DNA of 64,000 nucleotides. Source: Litchfieldia sinesaloumensis. GTDB lineage: Bacteria > Bacillota > Bacilli > Bacillales > Bacillaceae_L. The DNA lies in assembly GCF_900156865.1 (NCBI RefSeq), contig NZ_LT732529.1:3520001-3584000 (forward strand). The letters run 5' to 3'. The translations under genes and the position numbers were made by a program. Numbering within the stretch: position 1 is the first letter of the stretch; each line of letters opens with the position of its first letter. The notes below the pieces were generated by a model that made no database searches, was not told the DNA's origin, and saw only the letters and a list, made by a program, of their open reading frames with translations. Shown here piece after piece: positions 36,134-45,081 of the stretch.

Positions 36134-37063
36134 TTACTTCTTTTCACTAATTCGATTTCGCAGTTGGAATCCTAAGTCAATTATACCTAAGATTCGAATA
36201 ATATAAAGGAGAAATGGTGTTAAGACTGTCAGTACAACCGGTACGAATTTAGGGATTTTTTTCTGATGACAGTAAAAATAGATTAAAGACAAACCTTGAA
36301 TCACCATTAATAACTGCAAAATAAAAAAGAAATTTAAAAAAGCAGTATACCCAAATGAGCCTTTTTCCATCTCAACAAAGCTAATAAGTAAAATCAATAA
36401 GTAATACCAGAGAATACTCTTTGGTAAATGTATTTCTCGGAATGGCGGGAACGGATTCATTTTCACCTGTAGTCGTATAAGAATAGGTTTAACAGCTTTA
36501 ACTGTAATAAATGATAAACCCATGGCCAGAAAAACAAACATACTTGGTAGCATGTATGACGTTAATTCAATTGATTCCTCTAGCTCTTTATAAACCTGGG
36601 TATTTACTTCTCCCCCTGTTGCCCTCATTATACTCTCAACCATCGCAATTGATTCTTGAGAGCTTTCTTTTATTAATTCAGTTATATTGACTTGAAGCAC
36701 AAGCATAACTGTAATATACATCAGCACAATGGAGAACAAATAAGATAAACTAGCTCCTAAAAAGAGTTCAATGCCACTTTTCCCACGGTTGATCATTTCA
36801 CCTAATAAAACACCTGTAAACCCAAACATTATTGTAAGAATAATCCCCATAACAGAACCCAATAAACCTGATAATAAAAATGCAATAAGGATAAACAGCA
36901 TGGACTGTTTTATCTTATATTTCACCGTAAACAGAATAAATGGTATGGGTAAAAGGAATGAAAGTACTGTTCCAAGTAGTGGTATGTATAGAGCGAGAAG
37001 TAACAGTACACTATATACTGCTAATAGCATGGAGCCTTCTGTTAATAATTTTGTATTTTTCAC
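36134..37063 (-). CDS. yybS: YybS family membrane protein (DUF2232)
   Basis: A 309-residue protein with about eight hydrophobic helices, DUF2232. The start is GTG 37063 with GAGGTG six bases upstream; the longer frame to 37120 lacks a ribosome site, and 309 residues fits the B. subtilis orthologue. First gene of yybS-gdpP-rplI. Its fold resembles S components of ECF transporters; function unknown. It is divergent from thiT. Confidence 0.9.
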   Translation of the reverse strand: MKNTKLLTEGSMLLAVYSVLLLLALYIPLLGTVLSFLLPIPFILFTVKYKIKQSMLFILIAFLLSGLLGSVMGIILTIMFGFTGVLLGEMINRGKSGIELFLGASLSYLFSIVLMYITVMLVLQVNITELIKESSQESIAMVESIMRATGGEVNTQVYKELEESIELTSYMLPSMFVFLAMGLSFITVKAVKPILIRLQVKMNPFPPFREIHLPKSILWYYLLILLISFVEMEKGSFGYTAFLNFFFILQLLMVIQGLSLIYFYCHQKKIPKFVPVVLTVLTPFLLYIIRILGIIDLGFQLRNRISEKK

Positions 37064-37264
37064 CTTTTCACCTCGACTTATTTGCAACATCTTTTTATTA
37101 AAAATGCGACTATTTAACAACCACCCTCTATTTTAAAGTTTTACAACCAAGTCTTCAACCTTTGGGCTCCATAGGGTGTAATACTTCATTCTTTGCTGCT
37201 TAAAATAAAACTTTTTGTTTACTTTTCCCTATTATCTATTATCATAGTAATTAAATACTAAACG

Positions 37265-37354
37265 TATCCACAAGGGGAGCAATTTTGCTGAGAGTGAGCG
37301 ATAGAGTTCAGACCCTCCGAACCTGTTAGTTAATGCTAGCGTAGGAATGTGGAT
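37265..37354 (+). ncRNA. TPP riboswitch (THI element)
   Basis: P1 is ATCCACA (37266-37272) with TGTGGAT (37348-37354). Between them are AAGGGGAGC, GCTGAGAGTGAG, GACCCTCCGAACCTG and TTAATGCTAGCGTAGGAA, the conserved TPP-binding core. It lies 85 bp upstream of thiT. Downstream, GAGAAC (37359-37364) can pair with GTTCTC (37384-37389), which overlaps CTCCTT, complementary to the thiT ribosome site AAGGGG; this suggests translational control. Confidence 0.95.
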
Positions 37355-37438
37355 TTTCGAGAACTTATACTTTGAATGAAAGTTGTTCTCCTTTGGGGTG
37401 CGTTCTGTTTTTTTCATACACTTCAAGGGGGTTTTTTT

Positions 37439-38020
37439 ATGAGAAATATTCGATTACAGGCAATGATTGAAGCAGCGATTTTTGCAGTATTGGCGCTAGC
37501 ACTGGACATGTTTGTGCCTTCAATTAAAATTGGTCCCTCCATCTCTATATCTTTCGCAATGATACCTGTATTTATTGTCGCACTTAGATGGGGATTTAAA
37601 TTTGGATTTCTTTCAGGTTTTTTATGGGGACTTCTACAAGTGATATTTGATCCATGGATCATCCATCCAATACAAGGTGCAATTGACTATTTCTTAGCTT
37701 TTTCATTCATAGGCTTCGCGGGACTATTTAAAAATACCGTTCAAGACAGCCTAAGTGAAGGAAATAAAGGGAAATCATTACTGTATATAATAATAGCCAT
37801 TTTTGTCGGTAGCCTTGCTCGTTACTTCTGGCATTTCGTATCAGGGTATGTCTTCTTTGCGGAGCAATTAACAGGATTTGAAGCCATATGGTTCTCTTTA
37901 ACAGCTAACGGTATTACGATGCTAGGAGCATTTGCTTTCTGTTCGATTATCATGACTTTACTAATACTTTCTTCACCACGATTCTTCGTACTAAAACAGG
38001 AGTTGCAAGGACATTTATAA
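37439..38020 (+). CDS. thiT: Energy-coupling thiamine transporter S component ThiT
   Basis: A 193-residue membrane protein with six hydrophobic helices, the ThiT (YuaJ) S component of an ECF transporter that captures thiamine and works with the shared EcfAA'T module encoded elsewhere. The start ATG 37439 follows AAGGGGG; the longer frame begins inside the leader. A TPP riboswitch lies directly upstream, confirming the vitamin B1 role. It converges on rpsR with a shared terminator. Confidence 0.95.
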   Translation: MRNIRLQAMIEAAIFAVLALALDMFVPSIKIGPSISISFAMIPVFIVALRWGFKFGFLSGFLWGLLQVIFDPWIIHPIQGAIDYFLAFSFIGFAGLFKNTVQDSLSEGNKGKSLLYIIIAIFVGSLARYFWHFVSGYVFFAEQLTGFEAIWFSLTANGITMLGAFAFCSIIMTLLILSSPRFFVLKQELQGHL

Positions 38021-38036
38021 TCGTTCTATACTAACA

Positions 38037-38075
38037 AAAAAAGCGATGATCGCATTAACGATCACCGCTTTTCTT
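38037..38075. terminator. Bidirectional terminator thiT / rpsR
   Basis: AAGCGATGATC (38041-38051) pairs with GATCACCGCTT (38060-38070) with one mismatch, A tract before and T tract after. Confidence 0.9.
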
Positions 38076-38077
38076 TA

Positions 38078-38317
<240 letters not shown>

Positions 38318-38365
38318 TTATTTTTCCTCCTTCCGATTTATGTTCTATACGATTGACTTACAAGA

Positions 38366-38932
38366 TTAGAACGGTAGATCATCATCTGAAATATCGATAG
38401 GTTGTCCATCATTTGCAAATGGATCCTGATCTACTCTTGTAGGTCCTTGGTTTTGATTTGGGTTCTGACTCTGTCCAAATGGAGAATATCCACCTTGGCC
38501 ACCGCCTTGGTTTCCACCCTGGTTGCCTCCATAGCCACCTTGGTTGCCATTATAGCCACCACCAAAGTTACCTCCAGGATTACCTCCGCCGCTACGCTGT
38601 TGGTCATTTGCATTTCTAGGTTCAAGGAATTGAACACTTTCTGCTACAACCTCCGTAACATATACACGTTTGCCATCTTGGCCTTCATAATTTCTGGTTT
38701 GAAGACGACCATCTACGCCTGCTAAGCTGCCCTTCTTAAGGAAGTTTGCAACATTTTCAGCTGGTCGGCGCCATACAACGCAATTAATGAAGTCAGCTTC
38801 TCGTTCACCCGACTGATTCGTAAATGCTCGGTTCACTGCAAGCGTAAAGGTTGCAACCGCAACTCCACTTGGGGTATATCGTAATTCAGGGTCCTTTGTA
38901 AGTCTCCCTACAAGAACGACGCGATTCATCAT
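38366..38932 (-). CDS. ssb: Single-stranded DNA-binding protein SsbA
   Basis: A 188-residue protein. The N-terminal OB fold (about 2-108, [21 protein letters not shown]) binds single-stranded DNA as a tetramer. A low-complexity Gly/Asn/Gln linker (about 112-170) leads to the acidic tip DDDLPF that recruits replication and repair proteins. The ATG at 38932 is nine bases after GGAG; a second ATG follows immediately. Between rpsF and rpsR in the conserved operon. Confidence 0.96.
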   Translation of the reverse strand: MMNRVVLVGRLTKDPELRYTPSGVAVATFTLAVNRAFTNQSGEREADFINCVVWRRPAENVANFLKKGSLAGVDGRLQTRNYEGQDGKRVYVTEVVAESVQFLEPRNANDQQRSGGGNPGGNFGGGYNGNQGGYGGNQGGNQGGGQGGYSPFGQSQNPNQNQGPTRVDQDPFANDGQPIDISDDDLPF

Positions 38933-38986
38933 CAGAACCATCTCCTTAACAGGATATTAAAACAGAGTCTATACTCTAATAAATTC

Positions 38987-39274
38987 TTATTCTTCTTCTT
39001 TAACAACGATATGACGGATAATATCTTCACTGATTTTCGCTAAACGATCGAATTCGTTAACAGCTTCAGGGTTAGACATTACGTTAAGAATCATGTAGTA
39101 ACCATCGCGGAAATCATTGATTTCATAAGCTAAACGACGCTTACCCCATTCTTTTACGTTTGTAATCTCCGCACCATTGTCAGTTAAAACGCCATTAAAA
39201 CGCTCAACTAAAGCCTTTTTTGCTTCATCATCAATGTTTGGACGGATGATATACATAACTTCGTATTTTCTCAT
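38987..39274 (-). CDS. rpsF: 30S ribosomal protein S6
   Basis: A 95-residue protein with the S6 N-terminus [13 protein letters not shown] and the [19 protein letters not shown] motif. ATG 39274 is chosen over the preceding GTG because it gives the usual length and 9-base spacing from AAGGAGG. First gene of rpsF-ssb-rpsR, likely autoregulated by the S6:S18 complex through the leader. Confidence 0.97.
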   Translation of the reverse strand: MRKYEVMYIIRPNIDDEAKKALVERFNGVLTDNGAEITNVKEWGKRRLAYEINDFRDGYYMILNVMSNPEAVNEFDRLAKISEDIIRHIVVKEEE

Positions 39275-39284
39275 CACGTTACAC

Positions 39285-39325
39285 CTCCTTTTGGACTAAC
39301 GGCCCTTTACCTAAAAAGGGCAAGG
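39285..39325 (-). promoter_or_regulatory. Candidate S6:S18 ribosomal leader
   Basis: On the minus strand, GCCCTTT and AAAGGGC (39302-39321) form a hairpin followed by CCGTTAG just before the rpsF ribosome site. A hairpin with a CCG element is the known S6:S18 binding motif, through which the complex represses its own operon. Confidence 0.45.
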
Positions 39326-39449
39326 AGCAATTATTTCAATTACTCACAGAAAGATATTATAGCACATTAAAAAATCGTAGGCAAGAGCAGTTTTAGTTTC
39401 TCACGAATGAGCTTAAATCCAACTAATGTATATTACATTACTCAACAAA

Positions 39450-39493
39450 AACAAAAAGCAGCCACAAAACGATTACTCATCCTTTGGCTGCTT
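39450..39493 (-). terminator. Terminator of ychF
   Basis: AAGCAGCCA and TGGCTGCTT arms with a long loop; the minus strand continues TTTTTGTTTTTG. It separates ychF from rpsF. Confidence 0.8.
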
Positions 39494-39504
39494 CATTACT
39501 AAAC

Positions 39505-40605
39505 TTACACATTAAATCGAAAATGGATAACGTCACCGTCTTGAACGATATATTCCTTCCCTTCAAGACGCACTTTACCTGCCTCACGCGCTCCATTCAT
39601 TGAACCTCCAGCAAGTAAATCTTCGTACGATACCGTCTCCGCTCGGATGAAACCTCTCTCAAAGTCTGAGTGAATAATCCCTGCACACTGTGGCGCCTTC
39701 ATTCCTTTTTTAAACGTCCACGCTCTTACCTCTTGTACACCTGCAGTAAAATACGTAGCAAGCCCTAATAAATGATATGCTGTACGAATCAATTGATCAA
39801 GCCCTGACTCCTCAATACCAAGCTCTTCAAGGAACATTGCCTTTTCTTCACCTTCAAGTTCCGCAATCTCAGACTCGATTTTCGCACAAACCACAATAAC
39901 CTCTGCGTTATCTTTTTCTGCAAATTCACGAACCATTTTCACATATTCATTTGAAGAAGGATCTGCAACATCATCTTCACTAACATTGGCAACGTATAAA
40001 ACTTGTTTACTAGTTAACAAATGCATTCCCTTTACATACTTCATTTGTTCCTCAGTAAATTCCAATGCACGTGCTGGCTGTTCATTTTCAAAGGCCTCTT
40101 TTAACTGTACAAGTACCTCGTGCTCAGCAACAGCTTCCTTATCCTTTTGTTTTGCGAGTTTTGCAACACGGTCAATACGCTTATCAACTGACTCTAAATC
40201 TGCTAATATCAACTCTAAATTAATTGTTTCAATATCAGCGATTGGATCTACCTTCCCCGATACGTGTGTAATATTGTCATCTGCAAAACAGCGGACAACA
40301 TGACATATTGCATCTACTTGGCGGATATGTGATAAGAACTTATTCCCTAGACCTTCCCCTTTACTTGCACCTTTTACAATACCTGCAATATCAGTAAATT
40401 CAAAAGTAGTGGGTACAGTCTTCTTAGGTTGAACTAATTCTGTTAATTTATTTAAACGCTCATCGGGAACTTCAACAATTCCTACATTCGGATCAATTGT
40501 ACAGAACGGATAATTTGCCGATTCCGCGCCTGCTTGTGTAATTGCATTAAAAAGAGTTGATTTCCCTACATTCGGAAGACCAACAATACCTGCTGTTAAC
40601 GCCAT
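39505..40605 (-). CDS. ychF: Redox-regulated ATPase YchF (YyaF/Ola1)
   Basis: A 366-residue Obg-family P-loop protein. G1 GLPNVGKST (9-17), G3 DIAGIVKGA, and the NxxE-type motif in place of NKxD explain the preference for ATP over GTP. A coiled-coil insertion (about 130-200) and the C-terminal TGS domain (about 280-366) complete the family architecture. It binds the ribosome and is implicated in stress and translation control. ATG 40605 was chosen as the family start; the frame extends upstream without support. Confidence 0.96.
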   Translation of the reverse strand: MALTAGIVGLPNVGKSTLFNAITQAGAESANYPFCTIDPNVGIVEVPDERLNKLTELVQPKKTVPTTFEFTDIAGIVKGASKGEGLGNKFLSHIRQVDAICHVVRCFADDNITHVSGKVDPIADIETINLELILADLESVDKRIDRVAKLAKQKDKEAVAEHEVLVQLKEAFENEQPARALEFTEEQMKYVKGMHLLTSKQVLYVANVSEDDVADPSSNEYVKMVREFAEKDNAEVIVVCAKIESEIAELEGEEKAMFLEELGIEESGLDQLIRTAYHLLGLATYFTAGVQEVRAWTFKKGMKAPQCAGIIHSDFERGFIRAETVSYEDLLAGGSMNGAREAGKVRLEGKEYIVQDGDVIHFRFNV

Positions 40606-40670
40606 TGATTTTTCCACTCCTCTTATCCGTAACATACTAACCTTCAACAATTATAGATTTTCCTATTGAA

Positions 40671-40699
40671 AAATACAAGCCGTTTCACTAGAAACGGCT
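40671..40699 (-). terminator. Terminator of yyaE
   Basis: AGCCGTTTC (40678-40686) / GAAACGGCT (40691-40699); the minus strand continues TGTATTTTTC. Confidence 0.7.
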
Positions 40700-40713
40700 A
40701 ACATACCATATAT

Positions 40714-42714
40714 CTAAACCTTCTCAATTCCTACAAGGCAATCATATAACGAACTCCCTAATCCATTATCTGAAACTTCGTGAGGAGTTAAACTGTTTAC
40801 ACTACCACCGAAGATGTGCCATTGTCCTTCATCAATACACACAATATTCGGGGACGATTCCTTTAAGATTTGTACCTTCCCTTTTATTTCACCACGTTCA
40901 TTAAAAACTCTTACTATGTCATTCGGTAAAAGTCCCAAGTTTTCCGCAATATCTTTCGATACCTCAACCTTTACAGTTTGCAAACTCTCAATAAGATGAT
41001 AATGCTGTGAATGGTTTGAACGTAAAGGGTGAATCGTTAATAAGGAATAAGGGTATTTTCGGGCAAGTTCTTTGTCTGTATACACAGACTCTCGAGGATA
41101 TGAAAGTTGTAATCGTCCATCATACCCTTTCATCTCTCCTATAGCTGAAGTAAATTCAAATTTACCTGATGGAGTGGTAAATTGAAAATCATGCCACGGA
41201 ACAAGATTAACAGGTAATGGCATATGACTGTTCTCTTTTATCGTTTCAAAAGTAATCCCTTCGTCCTGTAAAGAACCTAAACCCATTTTAATATACTCTT
41301 CTCTCGCGTAATTAAAGTCTTCTCCAAATCCAAGTCTCTTCGCTAATTCTGTCCAAATCCAGACATCTGATTTAGCTTCACCACGTGCCTCAACTAGTTT
41401 AGGACCATAGTTTACGTAATGGTGAAACATGGAGGAATAATAGATATCCTCTTCCTCAAAAACAGTTGCTGATGGAAGTACATAATCCGCTAATCTTGCT
41501 GTATCTGTCATAAACTGTTCTAGTACCACGATTGAATCAACTGAGTGAAAAGCTTCCTGTACAAGAGCGGTATTCGGCACTTGAGTTAGGGGATTTCCAC
41601 ATGAAACCATAATCATTTTTATTGGTGGTTCAGTAGCGGTTAATATCTTTTCAGCTTGTTCAGTCATTACAAACGCTCTTGATTCTTTCTTCTTTTCAGG
41701 AAGAGTTAAAGCTTCACTATCAAAACTTTGACCAACCTGTGTATTTCCAAAATTCGCTCCCCCACCTGGAATGCCGACATTTCCACTTACAGCAACTAGG
41801 GCGTCGATTAAACGAATCGTATTTCCACCATTTGCATAACGCTGCATCCCCAGCCCCATATAAGTTGCCGTAGGTCCTTCACTATAAACGTGAGCTAATT
41901 TTGTAATTGTTTCACGTGGAACATTAGTCAATTTTTCAACTTTTTGTATTGAAATGGAGTCAATGATTTCTACTAAATCTTCGTATCCAACTGTGTATTT
42001 TTCTAAGAAGGTTTTGTCTTGTAAATCTAGGCGTATCAGTTCCTTCATGATTCCAATTGCTAAAAATCCGTCCATGCCTGGAGTTATGGAGATATAAGAA
42101 TCAGCAATCTTTGCAGTTCCATTATAAATGGGGTCAATGACAATAATCTTAACTCCCTTTTTTCTCACTTCCTGCAGATAACCAAACAAATGCATATTGG
42201 TTCTAGTAACATTTCTTCCCCAAATAATGACGTTTTTACTATTATAAATATCTTCAGGAGCATGGCTTGCTGCATTTCCGAAATCCCAATTTTGAGCTTC
42301 GATTCCGGAGCCCCAACAAATACTACCAATTAGCTCAGTCGCACCACCAAAACTGTTAAAAAAGCGGTTCGCAATCTTTGTTAATAACCCCCCATTTGCA
42401 TAATCATGACTATGCAATACTGCAGTGGATCCAAATGTTTGTTTCACATCTGCAAGCTTATCTGAGATTTCAGTTAGCGCTTGTTCCCATGTTATCCTTT
42501 GGAATTCCCCATCTATTTTTTTAAGTGGATAAAGAACTCGATCATCAGAGTTTGTTCTTGCTTCTAGCATACGCCCTCTACCACAAATTTTTCCTTTTGT
42601 GATTGGATGTTCTTTATCGCCATCTATTTTTACAATCTTCCCATCTTCAACTTCAACAACAAAACCACAGTTGTCCCAGCAATTTAAAGGACATGTAGAC
42701 TTATATGTGGTCAT
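40714..42714 (-). CDS. yyaE: Molybdopterin-dependent oxidoreductase (YyaE)
   Basis: A 666-residue member of the DMSO reductase/formate dehydrogenase superfamily. An N-terminal [4Fe-4S] motif (Cys8, Cys12, Cys16 and Cys44 in GKICGRGR) precedes the molybdopterin-binding domain and a C-terminal dinucleotide-binding domain (about 545-660). B. subtilis YyaE (667 residues) lies in the same place. No twin-arginine signal, so it is cytoplasmic; substrate unknown. The ATG at 42714 has GGGAG nine bases before it. A parS site at 41908 lies within the gene. Confidence 0.9.
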   Translation of the reverse strand: MTTYKSTCPLNCWDNCGFVVEVEDGKIVKIDGDKEHPITKGKICGRGRMLEARTNSDDRVLYPLKKIDGEFQRITWEQALTEISDKLADVKQTFGSTAVLHSHDYANGGLLTKIANRFFNSFGGATELIGSICWGSGIEAQNWDFGNAASHAPEDIYNSKNVIIWGRNVTRTNMHLFGYLQEVRKKGVKIIVIDPIYNGTAKIADSYISITPGMDGFLAIGIMKELIRLDLQDKTFLEKYTVGYEDLVEIIDSISIQKVEKLTNVPRETITKLAHVYSEGPTATYMGLGMQRYANGGNTIRLIDALVAVSGNVGIPGGGANFGNTQVGQSFDSEALTLPEKKKESRAFVMTEQAEKILTATEPPIKMIMVSCGNPLTQVPNTALVQEAFHSVDSIVVLEQFMTDTARLADYVLPSATVFEEEDIYYSSMFHHYVNYGPKLVEARGEAKSDVWIWTELAKRLGFGEDFNYAREEYIKMGLGSLQDEGITFETIKENSHMPLPVNLVPWHDFQFTTPSGKFEFTSAIGEMKGYDGRLQLSYPRESVYTDKELARKYPYSLLTIHPLRSNHSQHYHLIESLQTVKVEVSKDIAENLGLLPNDIVRVFNERGEIKGKVQILKESSPNIVCIDEGQWHIFGGSVNSLTPHEVSDNGLGSSLYDCLVGIEKV
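41908..41923. other. parS site inside yyaE
   Basis: TGTTTCACGTGGAACA; the minus strand is TGTTCCACGTGAAACA, an exact consensus ParB site. Read in the yyaE frame as V-P-R-E-T. Confidence 0.93.
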
Positions 42715-42828
42715 TCCCCTCATCTCCCAACGCATCTAGAAAACTATCAAACTCATATTTTCTATTATAAATCACTCTCTCAAAAACACTATAAAAATGA
42801 TTCACAACGAATACGTAAATTTTACCAA

Positions 42829-42858
42829 AAAAGCATGAGGTTCTATTCCTCATGCTTT
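42829..42858 (-). terminator. Terminator overlapping the yyzM stop codon
   Basis: AAAGCATGAGG and CCTCATGCTTT arms; the minus strand continues TTTTTTGG. The upstream arm is formed by the last codons of yyzM (V-K-H-E-E). Confidence 0.85.
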
Positions 42859-43040
42859 ACTAGGATTTTTTTCACTTTCCGACTAAATTCTTTTCTCGGA
42901 ATAAGTACACTATGTGCACAGCCTTCGCATTTAATTCGAATGTCCATCCCTAATCTGATGATTTTCCATTTATTTGTGCCACATGGATGAGGTTTTTTCA
43001 TTTCTACAATATCATGTAATCCGTATTCTTTATCTACCAT
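42843..43040 (-). CDS. yyzM: DUF951 family small protein YyzM
   Basis: A 65-residue basic protein with the DUF951 signature: MKKPHPCGTNKWKIIRLGMDIRIKCEGC (three cysteines, probable zinc site), then SVLIPRKEF. Possibly nucleic-acid binding; function unknown. The ATG at 43040 has AAGGGTG six bases upstream; an in-frame GTG at 43049 is less likely. Its terminator overlaps its own last codons. Confidence 0.92.
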   Translation of the reverse strand: MVDKEYGLHDIVEMKKPHPCGTNKWKIIRLGMDIRIKCEGCAHSVLIPRKEFSRKVKKILVKHEE

Positions 43041-43134
43041 GACATTCACCCTTTTACCTTTTATAGGTTGTTCAAGATGGCTGGTGAAAATGACACAGCG
43101 AAATTCGTTGTTGGTTTGTTTTTCTATTCATTAA

Positions 43135-43230
43135 AACTAAACCGCCTTCGAACTTCGACACACAAGATGTACTAGTGTCAGCTTCCCCACAGAACGAGCG
43201 CCTTTTCCGACGTAGTCCTTTTCACCCTCT
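43135..43230. repeat. Degenerate dispersed hairpin repeat, copy 1
   Basis: GACACACAAGATGTACTAGT then CCCCACAGAACGAGCGCC and CCTTTTCCGACG align with the better-preserved copy near 56023-56084. Hairpin arms are partly lost. It occupies most of the yyzM-yyaD gap (43041-43272). Confidence 0.55.
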
Positions 43231-43272
43231 TCTTTGAACACACAATTATATATGTTGTATTGTAACAGGAAT

Positions 43273-44292
43273 TCATTTTAAATTGTAGCGGTTTACGATT
43301 GGATTTAGCAAAATAACTGCTAATAAATATAAGTTTGCTATGCCATATATGGGATATAGGATCGATACAAGTGTAGCAAAACCAAACATTGTAAATGGCG
43401 CCATGAGCAAAATTAAAATGATGGCAATCATCCACAATGGCATTTTGAGTTTCTCTTTAAAACGTGTTGATAGTCCTAATAATCCTGATGCTGCTGTAGT
43501 GAATATCGCACCAAATAACAAGATAGACATGATAAAAACTGCAATATATGGGAAATTCTTTAGTATTACAAACAATGGGATTTCATAAAGCATAATTTCT
43601 TGGGCTACCTCAATTAGGGCCTCGTTATAAATAAAAGTAATAATTCCTAAAAATACTCCGCTTCCTATACTTGCAACCCAAGCCTCCCCTTTTGATTTCA
43701 TTTCACTTCCAATTGCACCAAGTACAGCAACAAGTGGCAAAATATTTAATGCTGTAAATGTAAAGGCAGAGGGCCAATTACTTTGTTCTTGAAGACTGAA
43801 TGAAAACTCTTTCCCACTTGATGATAAAAATATGAACAGAACTGTAATTAAAAATAGAATCAATGCTGGAATAATCGCCATGTTAATGGAAATCAAGCCA
43901 TTAATGTTCCATAAAAAAACTAACACTAAAAGAATACCAAATATCAAGATTCCCCACCAAAAAGGAATATTAAATAATTCTAAAGTGGCTCCACCACCCG
44001 CTAACATGACAACAGTGGTTGAAAACAAATATAGTATTGTAATGGCGTCATAGACATATGCAACCTTTTCCCCTACAAGTTCTTGTAAAACTGGCACAAA
44101 ATGTTTTGCTCTTTTTTCATAACTTATTTTCATAATAATGTAGCAACTGACAATAAATATAAAGGTAAAAAAAATGATGGCTAATCCACTTTGTTCTCCA
44201 TAAAACTGCCAAATCTCTCTTCCAGAAGCATATCCTGCCCCAATTGCAGTCCCTAATATCAGAAACATCCACCTAATCCCTGCTTTAAACAT
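43273..44292 (-). CDS. yyaD: YkvI/YyaD family membrane protein
   Basis: A 339-residue protein with about ten helices and the family N-terminal motif GTAIGAGYASGREIWQFYG. It resembles the YkvI family, with a LeuT/APC-like transporter fold. Size (338 in B. subtilis) and position next to yyaC support YyaD. GGGGGAG precedes the ATG. Substrate unknown. No clear terminator; a degenerate repeat lies downstream. Confidence 0.75.
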   Translation of the reverse strand: MFKAGIRWMFLILGTAIGAGYASGREIWQFYGEQSGLAIIFFTFIFIVSCYIIMKISYEKRAKHFVPVLQELVGEKVAYVYDAITILYLFSTTVVMLAGGGATLELFNIPFWWGILIFGILLVLVFLWNINGLISINMAIIPALILFLITVLFIFLSSSGKEFSFSLQEQSNWPSAFTFTALNILPLVAVLGAIGSEMKSKGEAWVASIGSGVFLGIITFIYNEALIEVAQEIMLYEIPLFVILKNFPYIAVFIMSILLFGAIFTTAASGLLGLSTRFKEKLKMPLWMIAIILILLMAPFTMFGFATLVSILYPIYGIANLYLLAVILLNPIVNRYNLK

Positions 44293-44434
44293 ATAACTCC
44301 CCCACTTCTTATCATTCCTCTATCTACTAAAACGAATTTTCATCATAGCTACTCTAAGATTCTTCTTCATCGGATGTATAGAATGTCAGATTCTTTCGTA
44401 TACTGTTACTACAGTGAAAAAGGGGTGAGAACCT

Positions 44435-45052
44435 ATGAATCTTAGAACTAAATTATTTGACCACAAGAAGAACGATTCATTTCGTATTCCACACGATCAA
44501 GAATTAGCTGACCATCAAATAGCCTTAAAAATTACTTCTATGCTCCCTACAAAAACAAACCAAGAGATCGTTATCGTTTGCATCGGAACAGACCGTTCAA
44601 CAGGCGACTGTCTTGGACCATTGATAGGTACAAAAGTTTCCGAAAAAGGACTGTCCCACTTCCATGTATATGGCACATTGGACGAACCTATTCATGCAGT
44701 TAACCTTCAAGAGAAAATTGAAGGAATTAATCAGAAGTATCATAACCCCTTTATCATTGGAATCGATGCGTGTTTGGGGCGTTTAAAGAGTGTTGGGTCT
44801 GTTACCATTGGAGAAGGTCCTATCAAGCCTGGTGCAGGCGTAAATAAAGATTTAACCCCTGTGGGGGATATGCACATTACAGGCATTGTGAATGTGAGTG
44901 GATTTATGGAGTTTTTCGTCTTACAAAATACAAGATTAAGTTTAGTTATGAAAATAGCAAACACTATCGCTGGTGGTATTTGCAAAGCAGACTTTACCTA
45001 TCATCGAAAATTGGAACTATCTCATCTGGATAAAGGCCGATTCACCTTATAA
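44435..45052 (+). CDS. yyaC: Spore protease-like protein YyaC (GPR family)
   Basis: A 205-residue protein, identical in length to B. subtilis YyaC, with the GPR-like hydrogenase-maturation/spore-protease fold: IGTDRSTGDCLGPLIGT, GIDACLGRLKSVGSV and GPIKPGAGVNKDLTPVGD. Expressed in the forespore in B. subtilis; role in sporulation unclear. Its presence supports an endospore former. AGGGGTGAG precedes the ATG. It is one of few plus-strand genes left of oriC. Confidence 0.94.
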   Translation: MNLRTKLFDHKKNDSFRIPHDQELADHQIALKITSMLPTKTNQEIVIVCIGTDRSTGDCLGPLIGTKVSEKGLSHFHVYGTLDEPIHAVNLQEKIEGINQKYHNPFIIGIDACLGRLKSVGSVTIGEGPIKPGAGVNKDLTPVGDMHITGIVNVSGFMEFFVLQNTRLSLVMKIANTIAGGICKADFTYHRKLELSHLDKGRFTL

Positions 45053-45081
45053 AAAACCTCTTCTGATTTAGAAGAGGTTTT
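45053..45081. terminator. Bidirectional terminator yyaC / DUF554
   Basis: AAAACCTCTTC (45053-45063) pairs with GAAGAGGTTTT (45071-45081) directly after the yyaC stop, A and T tracts on either side. Confidence 0.9.

Noticed and set aside
37265..37273. DnaA-box-like GTATCCACA
   Set aside because: It is the P1 strand of the TPP riboswitch; a single near-match is expected by chance.
40714..42714. yyaE considered as part of a formate or nitrate respiratory operon
   Set aside because: No electron-transfer subunits, twin-arginine signal or cofactor genes are adjacent.
43178..43435. 85-residue minus-strand frame
   Set aside because: It overlaps yyaD out of frame and covers a degenerate repeat.
44370..44434. 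Sporulation (SigF/SigG/SigE) promoter before yyaC
   Set aside because: GTATA and TATACTG elements are present but the spacing and -10 do not fit any one consensus well enough.
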